64,000 nt of DNA from the NCBI GenBank assembly GCA_016165875.1, contig JABBOT010000017.1, positions 1,341,330 through 1,405,329 of the forward strand, in the 5' to 3' direction. The notes below the pieces were generated by a model. It searched no databases, was not told the origin of the DNA, and saw only the letters and a program-made list of their open reading frames with translations. Shown here piece after piece: positions 22,264 through 33,411 of the stretch. The position numbers were made by a program, and so were the translations under genes. The DNA comes from Acanthopleura granulata (Eukaryota; Mollusca; Polyplacophora; Chitonida; Chitonidae). Position 1 is the first letter of the stretch. The number at the start of each line of letters is the position of its first letter.

Positions 22264-25200
22264 TCTTCTGTGGTATCTTGCTCTATAGAGGAGCAAGCTC
22301 TATTGAGGTCTGGAAAATAAGAAAAAAATGCAAAATATTTAAAAAAAAATTTGAACAAAATCCTTTTCTTCATTGTTTTCATAGATGCTGTGTGTAGCAT
22401 TTCTTACTTGTACGACAGTAATAAATTGTCAGTGGCGGTGAAGGGAGGCGCAGGGACATGACAGAAGATCACTGCGAATGGCAACAGGTGTTTATTGATA
22501 TAAAACTTTCCAAAAATATCAAAATGACAAATATAACTTATAACATGTCCAGCACATTAGTATATTTTTCAGCTTTGCTCTCCTGTATGAAGGAAACAAT
22601 TCTACACCTCACACTTTCTTTTACTATGCCGTGAAGGTGTCATTTTGTAATGGGTTATTTAGTAATGTATTCACGTACCTTTTACCCGACACTCTCTACA
22701 TGGCAGTGTTTACAACTGGACGGTGTCTGGGAATTTTGGAGACTTGATTATGTGTCAGTGGAATGACTTCACTTCCTGGTTATCCCCGAAGGTGGCTGGC
22801 CACATCACTATTTGAGCTGTCAATTATTATACCATTGGCCTTTCATGTCTTTCACAACGAAGTACCAGACAAGCTAAAAAAAATAGGAACATGTATTCTG
22901 TGAGTATTGCATTACATGCCTCATGTGACTAGGTTAAGTATTAGATGCGTATATCTACTCTGTCACCAATTCAGAAGAGCATAAGTTTGAATTTTAAGAA
23001 GTACGTAATTCCAACAAGAATATTTTTTTCATATTCTGAAGATTTTTCCTTAATTTTCTTCAAGTACTGACAAACTGCTTAACTACACATTGTAAACTAT
23101 AAACCACGTGTCCTTTTTTCTCATGCTCATCAGTTAAAATAATTTTAAATCCTGTCTGACATCAAGGGAGAAAAATGTTTTCTGAATTAAGAAATTGTAA
23201 GAAAATTCATGAAAATGTATAAGTATATATTATTAGATACATAGGCCTAGCAATTTTACACCATAACTGTAAAAAAATTGAATTAAATGTTCCGTAATGA
23301 ATTTTTATTGTTTGAAAGTCCTATGATACAGCTTTGCACAACTGCAGGGTAATGTGTATGTCAGGATATGAACATCTCTTAGTCTTAAAAGCTTGGCCCT
23401 CATTTATGCAAATTATGGCGTGAAATTTTTACCTCCATAAAAGAAACAATACATGATGTCGTTAAGCTCAAGATGCCAATGCCTATGACACTTCACCTCG
23501 AAAAACAATAATCATCAACTGAAAAAAATTGGAAAAATAAACAACAACAAAGAAAGAAAATATACTGTTGGATTGGCAAAATCCTCGGAGGTTCACGTTC
23601 TTAAGTATGTTCTGTCCTTTTTACGAACAAGTTAGTGCACACTGTCAAAACAGACTGGTGACGGTTTGTAGCTATAAATCATTACTTGACCTAAACCGAG
23701 ACATAATTATGAAGTAAGCTATCATATAAGAGAGGAAATACTTAAGGTGATTTAAGTAGAGAGACTGGCAGAGAAAATCATATATGCATGGAAAAGTTGA
23801 CGTACTACGAGGACTTTGACCTGATGTCATTTCCCCTAGTAAGTGTCAGCGACTGTAATTTGTGTTTTCAAATATAACCCACCCCCACCCCACCCCCCAA
23901 CGACACAAAATGCACAACAACTTTAACGTGTATCTGCCTTTTCTTTCATAGACATGAATAGCTTTGTGATATAGTTATTTGCGTTAATTTTGAGGTAAAC
24001 AAACAGTAAACAATGTTGGGGGAAATCAGTGCAGTTCAAGTTGAACGTAAAGAGAACGATCTGAAAATGATTGCACTCGCCATTTAATCAGACTCCCCGA
24101 TGGCCTCTTGTCCGTACCTCCAAATATATAACATATGGTCGGAGAGTCGTAGTTGCATGAATATCGCGACATTACAAGAAGTGTTGTGGGTACAGGATTA
24201 AAGATATGTACATGTATGTATCTCCACTTATAAATAATTGAACAATAGATACTGCCACTTGGATGCATGTACATATACATGAAGTGGAGAATAATCCAAA
24301 TCACAATGGCGACGACATTCTAATAACATAAGGTACATTATAGTGACACTATAATAACGATAACGCGGTCATTTCTGCGAACATCTTTGTCAACAATTTC
24401 TTTGCTGGCCCTTGGATCACACGTAGCTAAAAATTTTTCTCCTTGTCCTTGAGATACCGGAAGGAGGGTATGTAACAGTTAAGATATTTTGACCAGGAAA
24501 GATGTATACAATATGTCCCTTTTTTCAAGCCGGGAATCTCTGACAACACGGCCAGTGTTTCGGATACTCTTACACCTGGAAAAGAAGCCATACTATATCT
24601 TCTTAAGACACGTGGGCTTCCCAGACTATTTTCAGTTACCCGTCATGACAACGTCCACTTGATTACCTGCCTCTCTAAGACAGAAGGATGTCTTTGAGTG
24701 AGGAATGTGCATTATCACACCTAACCCATTTAATATGGAAGCAGTGCAGATTTTCCCCTACCACATGTCCTCAGACTCAAGTACACAACGTATATATCTA
24801 ATACACAGTCTTGGTGAATTAATCCGGACACTGCACTCCCTACCACAATAAATGGAGAATATGCTCTCTATGGTCCCTTGACTCACTACTCTACGTAGCA
24901 AGCAGAAAGGAGAGATTGCTATTTGGCCTGTAGGCTCGATCCTAAATGGATCTGTAACAACATATCACCTACGAGGACAGCTTGACACATTGGCTACCGG
25001 TGAAAATACTGGAATATTATGGCACACAACTATTCCCCTACTCTACTCTGCCCACCCCTCATGAGGAATTTGTGCTGGTTTATCTAACCTAAATGAATTC
25101 CGAAACACTACACTTTGATTATTGGCTCATATACCTACTGATCTGCATCTAACTAGGCACACCATGTTAATATGTATACAAGCAGTGTACGGTCTGATCA

Positions 25201-25679
25201 ATTGGGACTTGAAGTTCTGTTCATGGATAGTGACTCTGTCACAATAAATGCAATTTATAACCGACAAAGGCCTCGCATTAAAGCTAGTCAATCCCTTCGC
25301 TTCGTGGTAACTAGCGCCCCCCTCCCCTAAATATACTTGAATGCCAACAGGCCCGCAGTATAAGACCATTTGCATAGATGTATAATTCCTCGCACCCCCC
25401 CCCCCAAAAAAAAATGGTCGGAAAAGTAACCAACGTTTTTCACGTCAACAAACCCTACGGATCCAAACAATTGTCATTAACGGTAGTGGTGACCAGCTTT
25501 TAGTGGTCGAAGCCTTTTGACCACATAATTTTGACAAGGTTTTTCTTGGCCACTCAGCGTTTTATTTGGCCAGGGCGACAAGGCTATATCTATTATCTAG
25601 AATATAATAAAATCATATATAAAAAAGGTTTTTTATATAAAAGGCGATAGGTACCCAGTAACATAATTATAGGGGTAAA
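22264..25679. other. Anonymous AT-rich stretch
   Basis: About 3.4 kb with no frame over 92 codons in the parts I examined and no transposon motif. It contains a C-rich CCCACCCCCACCCCACCCCCC segment at about 23878-23898 and C11A9 at 25395-25414. It could be intron or intergenic DNA. Confidence 0.4.
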
Positions 25680-25872
25680 ATCGACGGTGTAGAACCTTTA
25701 CCGATAGTGAACAAAGTGTACAGAATGAGTCAGGACATATTTAATGCCGTATTGCGCATCACCTCCAACACACACGGTAGTAGTTCCGCCATTGATCATA
25801 AAGATGTGTGTTAAACGAGAATATCCATAACGGCCTCCCGTTTAAACTACTTCGACTCTACGAGACATACCA
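25680..25872 (-). mobile_element. Jockey-like LINE, short 3' fragment (L3)
   Basis: On - the translation reads MSRRVEVV, then RYGYSRLTH, INGGTTTVCVGGDAQYGIKY and RFYTVD. This matches the conserved C-terminus of the LINE's ORF2 (S-R-R-D-Q-I-V-L-T-R-C-R-I-G-H-S-x-L-T-H...C-x-x-C-D-A-Q-Y). It carries two in-frame stops. The same segment is present in the copies at 33.4, 42.4 and 59.5 kb. Confidence 0.85.
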
Positions 25873-26102
25873 TGTTCCTTCAGCTTCCTTAAAATACTAC
25901 GGTCTTGCGTACTACTGCCATAATACTGTAGTCAGAGTTTTGTAAAGAATTGTAATCACCCAAATCACGTAAGCCATATATATATAGGAAACTACTAACG
26001 CGTTTACTCTTTAGAATTCAAATTATGGAAAACGACAACGATCACAAAAACAAAGCAGTCATCACTCGAAAAATGACTGAAAACGGTCCCAAAGCTTTAG
26101 TT

Positions 26103-26322
26103 TTCTTTATTTATTTATTAACTTATTTATTTATTTGATTGATGGTGGGAGGAAACAGGGCAGAGTCGGAGGGAAACACAGGACCATCTGCAGGTTGCTG
26201 GCAGACCTTCCCACGTACAGCCGGAGAGGAAGTCAGCGCGAGCTCGACTTGTTAGTGTCATCTTGACCACGCTGGGTCAAAATTACGTCGCTCTAAGCCC
26301 CTCGGCCACGGAGGCCTTAATG
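26103..26322 (-). mobile_element. SINE copy 5 (family A) with internal deletion
   Basis: The tail side (TTTATTTATTTGATTGATGG) is fused directly to GGTGGGAGGAAACAGGGCAG. The usual TTTTACGCC...CCAGCATTAT block of about 60 bp is missing. The head is complete, ending CTCGGCCACGGAGGCC on the + strand, the complement of the tRNA A-box end. The B-box complement is degenerate (GAGCTCGACTTGTTAGTGTC). Confidence 0.85.
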
Positions 26323-26453
26323 TAATTATTGGAAGCATTTCAAACACTTCAGCATCCATAGAATTTGAACAATGTTTTATCTTTAAATATGGTTATTAAT
26401 AGAACTCATTTCCAGTTCTATTTTAACAGTATCTACATGATTAACAGCCAAGG

Positions 26454-26750
26454 CGTTGAAACCGACATTCGTATACCAGCCTTCAACCAAAATGGACGTT
26501 CCCGGTCAACAATGGCCAGACCACCTTCTAAAACAACAAATAACGCAAAGCACCAACAAACCAAGAAAGTATATAAAATAAAAATATTTGGACGGATTCT
26601 TGCAAAGAGAAGGAGCCAACAGTTTTCTGTGATGACGAACAGAGGCAATGGTTGCTTTAGGAGGATAAATTAAGTCAGTAGCGAAATGGGTTACCATTTT
26701 AGAATATATAGTGTCGATAATTAAATTTGTGTCTCAGTTGTGTCTTTGAT
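26454..26750 (+). repeat. Family B interspersed repeat, about 300 bp copy
   Basis: Begins GAAACCGACATTCGTATACC and AGCCTTCAACCAAAATGG. It aligns by eye along its whole length with 31156-31455, including AACAACAAATAACGCAAAGC, GCAAAGAGAAGGAGCCAACAG and ATAGTGTCGATAATTAAAT. Partial copies occur at 28030-28195 (-), 59066-59135 (+) and 21075-21170 (-). No coding content or tRNA-like head is seen. The class is unknown; a non-autonomous DNA element is possible. Confidence 0.75.
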
Positions 26751-26759
26751 GGCATCTGA

Positions 26760-28029
26760 CAGCACAGAAAAGTCAAGGAGAAAGCCGAATGCTTCGAGAG
26801 TTTAAAGTGACCAAGGGTTACGACTGACCTTAGGCGACATAATCAACAAGCTGTAACAGGGAAGGTTTTATGTCAATATTTGTATGATAGCATTTTGTAT
26901 GATGAACATTTTGTACTGAGTATATGCTGTCTGTGCCATTAAGCAAAGAATAACAATATTCCTTTTCTCTATCAGATTTAAACGTAATAGTTTTTTGTTA
27001 TCATTATGCCATTGATAACAAGTCACAGTGTTGTCATATATTCCAACAAATGTGTTCTGTTACATGTACACGGTATCAAATTCGGCCTGTTACACTTAGT
27101 AGCTGTTTGTTACAATTCAGCAATTGCGGTGTTGTAAAATTTACCACATGTGGTGTGGGTTATCGCATTTGAAACTGTGCATGCCTACATGTACTCGTAT
27201 ATTTCCCTCTACAGTTATGTAGCCGAAACACATTACCTGATACTTTCTTCTGCGCTGTTCACCTACAGATACAGACTACAAGCAGTTGTGAGGTGTAAGT
27301 TTTGCAAAAGCAGGACGTCACCGTCATGTGTGACACATTAACGGTATCTACAGCGGATGGGCAGTCAAACGCATTTTCTTCTGAGCTGAGAAGTACACAT
27401 TTTATACGCCGAGAAAAAAGATAACATCCAGTGAGAGCCAGACAGGAAGTCCACAGGATATGGGTACCACTCTGCAGGCAGACGGCAACGTCGTCTTCAC
27501 GAGAAGTAATTTGCCTACATCACTAGCTAAAACTTGACATTTCAAGGCTTGTGTTAGGTGACATCCAGAACTAACTGTCTAACCCTTCCTTGGGAGCAAC
27601 TCATCCGTGAGGGTTACTGTACAAATGCACTTTACGGCTCTCCAAGTTCCATATACTCACATATTTAATTCTGAAGTGACACAAAAACCCACACATTGAT
27701 TTTTATCTTGACATAACCGAGACATTACAGTAGAGCAGGTGACTTTTCAACAGTCCCTTACCCTGATATCATGAACTACAGCTCTGCTTTTAAACACGCC
27801 GAGGTGCAAAATAAAAGCGAAAGAAAATGGGCGGCTGGCTTAGCTGCGTAGACACGGACCCTTACCTAAACATTAAAAGTAAGGGGTATATCGTTCAATA
27901 AAAGCGCCTGGTTTCGACAAAGATATGTCTTGTGCCGCCTTGTACAGTTATTCACCACAGCTTCTAAACACTGCTAATACTTCTCAACCATTGGAGGTAA
28001 CCACTCTCTAAATGAAGCCCGACATGTCC
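26760..28029. other. Anonymous sequence, nothing recognised
   Basis: Frames of 63 codons or fewer in the portion examined. No repeat family, domain or RNA gene is visible. Confidence 0.4.
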
Positions 28030-28195
28030 CCTCTTTGCATGAATCAGTCCTATTTATAGATGTCATATAGTTTCTTAGTTCTTTGGTGGTTTGTTTTATT
28101 TGTTGTTTGTGCCAACTTGTCTTGCGATAATTGACCCGAAACACCCATTTTGGTGGATGGCTGGCATAAGAATGTCTGTTTCGATGCCTAGGTTC
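28030..28195 (-). repeat. Family B interspersed repeat, partial minus copy
   Basis: The reverse complement carries CGAAACAGACATTCTTATGC, CAGCCATCCACCAAAATGGG, ACAACAAATAAAACAAACCA and GACTGATTCATGCAAAGAGG, matching the first 160 bp of the 26454 and 31156 copies. It also shares the CCTAGGC lead with the 59.06-kb copy. Confidence 0.7.
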
Positions 28196-28456
28196 ATAAA
28201 ATCTCCTTTTGAACAGACGACAGCCTCCCTATGTCAGCAGCCTTTGCCCTGTAGCCCCCCGTCAAAGACAGCTGCACATGAGTATCTGCAAATTCATACA
28301 CAAGTATGATACGAAATTTGTCCTATTTTGCCCTATTTACGGATGTATCCCACCGTGTAACAGTGACCGTAGAAAGTCAATGATGTAAGACTTTACTAGA
28401 TTGTGACTACACAAAGCGGGTCACAGGCGTTTTGGTTTAGCATGACCTCCACTGTC

Positions 28457-28508
28457 AGAATTTATTTATTTATCCAATTGATGTTTTACGACTTACTTAA
28501 GAATTTTT
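28457..28508 (-). mobile_element. SINE copy 6 (family A), tail half, split by an insertion
   Basis: TTTATTTATTTATCCAATTG, ATGTTTTACGACTTACTTAA, then AGAATTTTT. The SINE resumes at 29094 with AGAATTTTTCACTTATACG after the 585-bp foldback element. Together the two halves give the normal SINE order without missing bases. Confidence 0.85.
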
Positions 28509-29093
28509 TTAGCACAGCTAGCTGGTCGCCCACGTACTTTACCATAGAGCCAAGCACCGGTCCCGTAGAAGTGCACGGTGAAAATTTCACTACAAAGAAC
28601 AGCTTGAGCCCTACCTTATCGGCCGATTCCTTTAATCAATCGGAACATAAACACGACAGAACCGACACTTTTAAATCATTCTTCAAAATTAATCCAGCCG
28701 TTTTGAACCGAAATTTTCGACCCAACGTCGCCATGTCTTGAATTTCAACTTCCCGCTGGCGATGGACCACGAAATTTTTTTCCCACCCCACACACACGTG
28801 CACTGTCAACAGTATGTATAGGGTGGGATAAAATTTTCTGCCAGATGTTTTGATTCGACATGGCGACGTTGGTTTGAAAAGTCCGGTTCAAAAAGTTTAA
28901 ACGACTGGATTACTGCTGATAGATAGTTTACCGGTACTGGCTTTGCTGTTTTTACAAACCGGTACACTTAGGGAAACAAATGCTGATAACAAATGCAAGG
29001 CAGGATTTGAGCTGTTTTTGAGCTGTCAAATTTTCACCGGGGACAGGTGCTGGAAGCTACGGTAACGTACGTAGTCGACCAGCTAACTGTACT
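28509..29093. mobile_element. 585-bp foldback / long-inverted-repeat transposon inside a SINE
   Basis: The outer ends pair: AGCACAGCTAGCTGGTCG on the left against the reverse complement of the right end, AGTACAGTTAGCTGGTCG. Homology continues inward through ACGTACTTTACC / ACGTACGTTACC, AGCACC..TCCC and CGGTGAAAATTT. Near the centre both arms have CAACGTCGCCATGTC (left 28722-28736, right 28857-28871 inverted) and CCCACCCC / GGGTGGG, leaving a short loop near 28800-28830. Each arm is therefore about 250-290 bp. The element is flanked by AGAATTTTT (28500-28508 and 29094-29102), a 9-bp target duplication. Long arms with a 9-bp duplication fit Mutator-type or FB-type elements. No transposase is encoded. 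Confidence 0.85.
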
Positions 29094-29200
29094 AGAATTT
29101 TTCACTTATACGACGACGGCCAGCATTATAGTGGCAGGAAATCGGACAAAAGTCCGCGGGAGAGCCCGCAACCATCAACAGGTTGTTGGTAGACCGTAAT
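29094..29200 (-). mobile_element. SINE copy 6 (family A), second half
   Basis: Continues from 28508 after the foldback element: CACTTATACGACGACGGCCA, GCATTATAGTGGCAGGAAAT, CAACCATCAACAGGTTGTTG, GTAGACC. The tRNA-like head is not preserved beyond about 29200. Confidence 0.85.
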
Positions 29201-30400
29201 TAGAAAATGTAATTACTTTCTCGGCGGGACAGGAATTCCATATCAACAGGGAATTAAATTATTCGAAAGAGGAAGATGAATTTTGAGAAATCTATCCTTT
29301 TAGCGATGTCCAAGAGACCAGATTTCACCGGCAATGTGTGCCCATTTTATCGGCGATGCTCTGGGTTTATTCTCAATGCTGTAGTCTTTTATGTCCTACA
29401 AGTGCGTCGGTTAAAAAAACATTGCTTATGTACAATAGCAGTAAGCTAGATCAGAAGCGTATTAACCTGTGTCAGAGCGCGACCGTGTCGGCAGGAGATA
29501 TATTCCAAAGTGACATTTTATTAATCACCCTAGTGACCTTTAGAAAATGACTCATTTCATTGCAGGGTCCAATGAGTGGAGTAATGAAGTTAATGTTATT
29601 TCTAATTTTAGAGGCAGACATGAATAGAAGAATGACCCGATTCAGTCACACTGTAGTTAAGTGACTATACATAGATTGTTTCTTGTTGGATTATGTGTAG
29701 TGTCGGTTCACAGACGGAAAGCAAACATGGTACAGCCGTTTGAGAATACCTTATCTAGAATCCAATTCCCAATAGTGTTATATATGTATGTCCGTATCTG
29801 AGTGTATCAGAAGGTTAAATCGCTGGTTCATGAATGTGTTCCAGTTCTCGAGTTTTCACTGCGTTTTTGTTTTTTCTTTTGTTTTTTTCTTGGTCAGGAG
29901 GTTGGTGAGGTTTATTCCACTCATGAGTATGGCGTTAAATACCAGCCAAAAAAGTGAATAAATAAATAGTTACGACTACCATGCCATGTAGGATGAAGAA
30001 CTTGAGCAAGTATCTGCTGTGTATGTCAATAATTTCTGTGTGACACTAATGCCTCATTAGTCAAGACTATGAGTGTCGGACTAAATGGACTTGTCCCTAC
30101 CTTGTGGTGTACAGAATTATCAGTTTTCGAGTAGAGTTTTGTAACACCGCTCACACTGGTAATTTAATCAGTGAATAGAGAAACTAGGACGTAGTCGTAC
30201 AAAGTCGTTACCTTATGTTGTCATAATCCTTTAGCCATTTAACTTTATGACATAAAATCCATGTAAACAGACATAAAAAAGGAGTGGTTGTTTGGATGCA
30301 TTAATGCGAAAAGGTAAAGTTTTCTGGTTTTAATTTTGTCCGTTGTTAATATACGCACCCCACCGAAACGTTATACAGGTTGGAAAACATTGTTTTGCCA
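29201..30400. other. Anonymous sequence with a possible SINE tail scrap
   Basis: No gene recognised. At 29895-29968 CATGAGTATGGCGTTAAATACC followed by GTGAATAAATAAATAG resembles the SINE tail (GAGTACGGCGTAAAACACC...AAATAAATAAAT), probably a remnant of a + copy. Confidence 0.35.
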
Positions 30401-30617
30401 CCTGATTAGGAAAAAAACTGTCCTTTTTGAGAATATGTCAGACGTTTTTCTGTAAGATGGATCCGGGCAATGAGGGTGCCGGGAAAATTAATCGGATGAA
30501 TCACTTTTGAGTCTCGGATTTTTCTGCCTTTTAAGGGAAGAACTGCAGCTCTGATTTGCAGCGAGGAAAGGTTATTGCTGCTCACTTTGAACATGGAGGC
30601 CTCTGTGTTTTTCACAG

Positions 30618-31124
30618 ATGGCATTTTTCGGTAGTAGCAAGGTTTGGTCCCGCCCGTTGAGCCAACAACTTAACAGAGCCATTACCAGGCCTAAATCAGC
30701 ACGCAACAAGAACTGGAGTCTCTTGACATCAATGCTTTGTATCCATAGTGGAAAAGAACTTGACACGCAGCTACATGAAAAAGCTAAAACAGATAAAAAG
30801 CTGTGGTTAAGGTTGGAAAGAAAGCCGATGTTTTTGTCACAGCCGCTTGGAGCACAAGTAGCTCTGGGGAAATTGATCAGTGGAAGAAAGGCAAAACTTA
30901 TCGTTACTTCAAACACCATGGAATCTCATGTCAGCAGAAATATATCCTCAGAGACGCTGGGCAAAAGCAACAGACCAGTGTTAAAACTTACTTGGAGAAA
31001 CTGTTTCCTGGATGGAAGAAGAGAGATTTTATTCGCCAGCATTTACATTTGGTATAATGAATGTTTAACCATGGAATCTTTACAGTTGATTTTCATGCAT
31101 CACCACTGTGGGGAATTGTTTTAA
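30618..31124 (+). other. Unrecognised 168-codon frame, possibly a decayed gene
   Basis: A lysine- and arginine-rich frame from ATG to stop. A second + frame at 30803-31057 (AAWSTSSSGEIDQWKKGKTY) and a minus frame at 30572-30919 overlap it. The second frame has the more protein-like composition. I recognise no domain, signal peptide or splice structure. Overlapping long frames in three phases mean that at most one is real. A family B repeat begins 32 bp downstream. It could be a pseudogene of a transposon ORF that I cannot place. Confidence 0.18.
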
Positions 31125-31155
31125 AGAAATAAATAAGTGTTCCACAACCTAAGCC

Positions 31156-31455
31156 TCGAAACCGACATTTGTATACCAGCCGTCAACTAAAATGAGCGTT
31201 CCGGGTCAATAATCAGAAGACTAGTTTTCATGAGCGACAAATAACACAAAACACCAAAGAACTAATAAAATATTTAAAATGTGCAAAAAGTAGAAGACTT
31301 CACACAAAGAGAAACAATCAACGGTTTTCAGTGATTACAGAAAGACGCTATTAATGTTCTAGGCGGATGAATAAAATCAGTATCCAAATCTTGTACCATT
31401 TTCGTGCATATGGTGTTGACAATCAAGTATGTATCTCATTTGCGCTTTGATTACA
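31156..31455 (+). repeat. Family B interspersed repeat, about 300 bp copy
   Basis: GAAACCGACATTTGTATACC, AGCCGTCAACTAAAATGAGC, ACAAATAACACAAAACACCA, CAAAGAGAAACAATCAACGG and ATGGTGTTGACAATCAAGTA align in order with 26454-26750. The pair is diverged by perhaps a quarter of positions, by eye. Confidence 0.75.
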
Positions 31456-32092
31456 ACAGTTCATTTGGCGATCATACTCAGCAATATGAACATGCAGCTC
31501 CAATCTAGCTTCCTGTCGTTGTATACATGGAATACTATTGGGAAGAACATAAAAGGCTATAGCATAGGTTAAAATTTGGGCATCATTCAAAAGAATCAAG
31601 AACATCCAGCCAGGGTGTACTCTATATTCTAAACCGTTCTGTGCATTCTATAGCCTAAGAAATTAAATTATCCCCTTTCTTGTAAAACAGACGACAGAAG
31701 ATGCCATTGAGCTTTTCAATCTGATTTCGTTTCTATTTCATGTCAGATTTAAATGTTTTTTTTATTATTGATGGTTATAAATATTTAGAAGAAGAACTTA
31801 GATATTTCGTAGATGCTAATGCAGAAAAAGGCATAGCCCTTCCCTAAACGGCACAGAATCCTATGAGGCATAAAATATTGCCCGATATGTTTACCGATGG
31901 GGGCTACTAACAAGTTCACTACCTAATTTTATTTTTTTCCAAAATTCATACCCCGAGATCTGTTGACATATTTATTGTATATATACAGTTGTGTCACACT
32001 AGAAATCCATCGACAATTATCTGCAAATCTTTAATTTTATTATGTAACGCTACAATTCTCATCCATCTGAGCTGTTTATACGGATGTCATAT

Positions 32093-32236
32093 TGTTTGTG
32101 CGTCAGCAGCCAGCGGATTGTCGTGGGTTTTCCCCGGGGCCTGCTCGGTTTCCTACCACCATAATGCTGACAGTCCTCATATAAATGAAATATGTTTGAG
32201 TACCGCGTAAAACAGGAATCAAATAAATGAATAAAT
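32093..32236 (+). mobile_element. SINE copy 7 (family A), 5'-truncated
   Basis: GTCAGCAGCCAGCGGATTGT, CGTGGGTTTTCCCCGGGG, CTACCACCATAATGCTGACA, then GAGTACCGCGTAAAACAGGA and AATAAATGAATAAA. The head and B-box region are missing. Confidence 0.85.
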
Positions 32237-32239
32237 CAG

Positions 32240-33410
32240 CAGAGGGCTCAATTTTCTGACAACTACAGGGTAAACATTCTCACTGGAACAATCGCAAGGA
32301 AGGCAGAGCCTGGGTTTTGTAAGGCGTCTACAGCTCTCATGAAAAGCGTTAGTTTCACTTTACAACACCTTGTATAAAACTGCTTGGTATTATTTTAGAG
32401 TTCGTAATTTTCTACTCCTTAAACATTGACATTCACAGTTGGAATAAACCCTAAGTGAGGTAAACTGACAAGAGGCCGAATTTTACCGGAAAGGTGTGCA
32501 CATTTGTCAATTATCAAAATGTCGTCGCTGCTCTGGTTTTACTGCTTATGATGTAGCCCTTTGTTAGACGGATATCCAAATGTATTTATTCGTTATTTTG
32601 CCTCGAGTTTGGCTACAGGTCAGTGAAGCATTATATTCCAACCATGCGAAGGTGACCGGGTTAATGGTTCGAAAAATCCTGGTAAATCCTTGATAAGCCA
32701 TCGCGCATTACCAGGTACCTGACGAACTGATCGCTTTTAATCCACATTTAAACAGGAGTTGGGTTCGAAAATCCGACCTCACTGGTCAAGGGTAATTAGG
32801 CGGCGACAAAGGCAGCCATTTCGCTCATTCGGAATCAACGTTAGTTTGCCTCGTCCGATATAAAGAACTATCCGGATAGGATTGGCGCTAGGCAATACGC
32901 TGTTTTTATTCCCGGAGATACACTGTTATAACGTGTTTACTGGATGAAGTTCATAGTACAAGATTATTCATTGTGGGTATTATATAAATAAAAACAAGAG
33001 TTTTGACTCGCTTGGAAAGTGTTTGTCTACAATATCTCTTTATTGATGTTTTTATCGCAAGGAAAATCAAGCACTGCCTTCTGCTTTAAATTTGCAGATA
33101 TCCTTTAAGGCATTTCAGTAATAACTGCACCACCCTGTCAGGACAACGGCCTTTGTAAATATGAATGAACAAGTGATTATGGCTTAACGCCACGTTGGCA
33201 GTATCTCAGCCATATCGTGGCAAGAACATCTTCAATCCAGCATGCAGGTAACGAGATGATCACACAAACCAACCAAAACAGTCAGACTTAAAAAAGGTTA
33301 CACAGAGTATATATCCGTTAAAACTCAAAAGCCACTATTTTAACATGTATCATCTTGAAATATTGTAAATATGTCCATGTATTGTTGGTAACTTTATTCT
33401 ATAATAACGG
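32240..33410. other. Anonymous sequence, nothing recognised
   Basis: No frame of note, no repeat family match by eye and no RNA gene. Confidence 0.4.
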
Positions 33411-33411
33411 T

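Noticed and set aside
26365..26673. 102-codon frame with a basic translation
   Set aside because: It lies almost wholly within the family B repeat, and the other copies of that repeat do not preserve the frame.
28403..28741. 112-codon frame
   Set aside because: It spans the SINE tail and the left arm of the foldback element, so it is an artefact of joined non-coding repeats.
30572..31124. Overlapping long frames on both strands
   Set aside because: Three overlapping frames cannot all be coding, none has a recognised domain, and no splice structure was seen. Kept only as a low-confidence entry.
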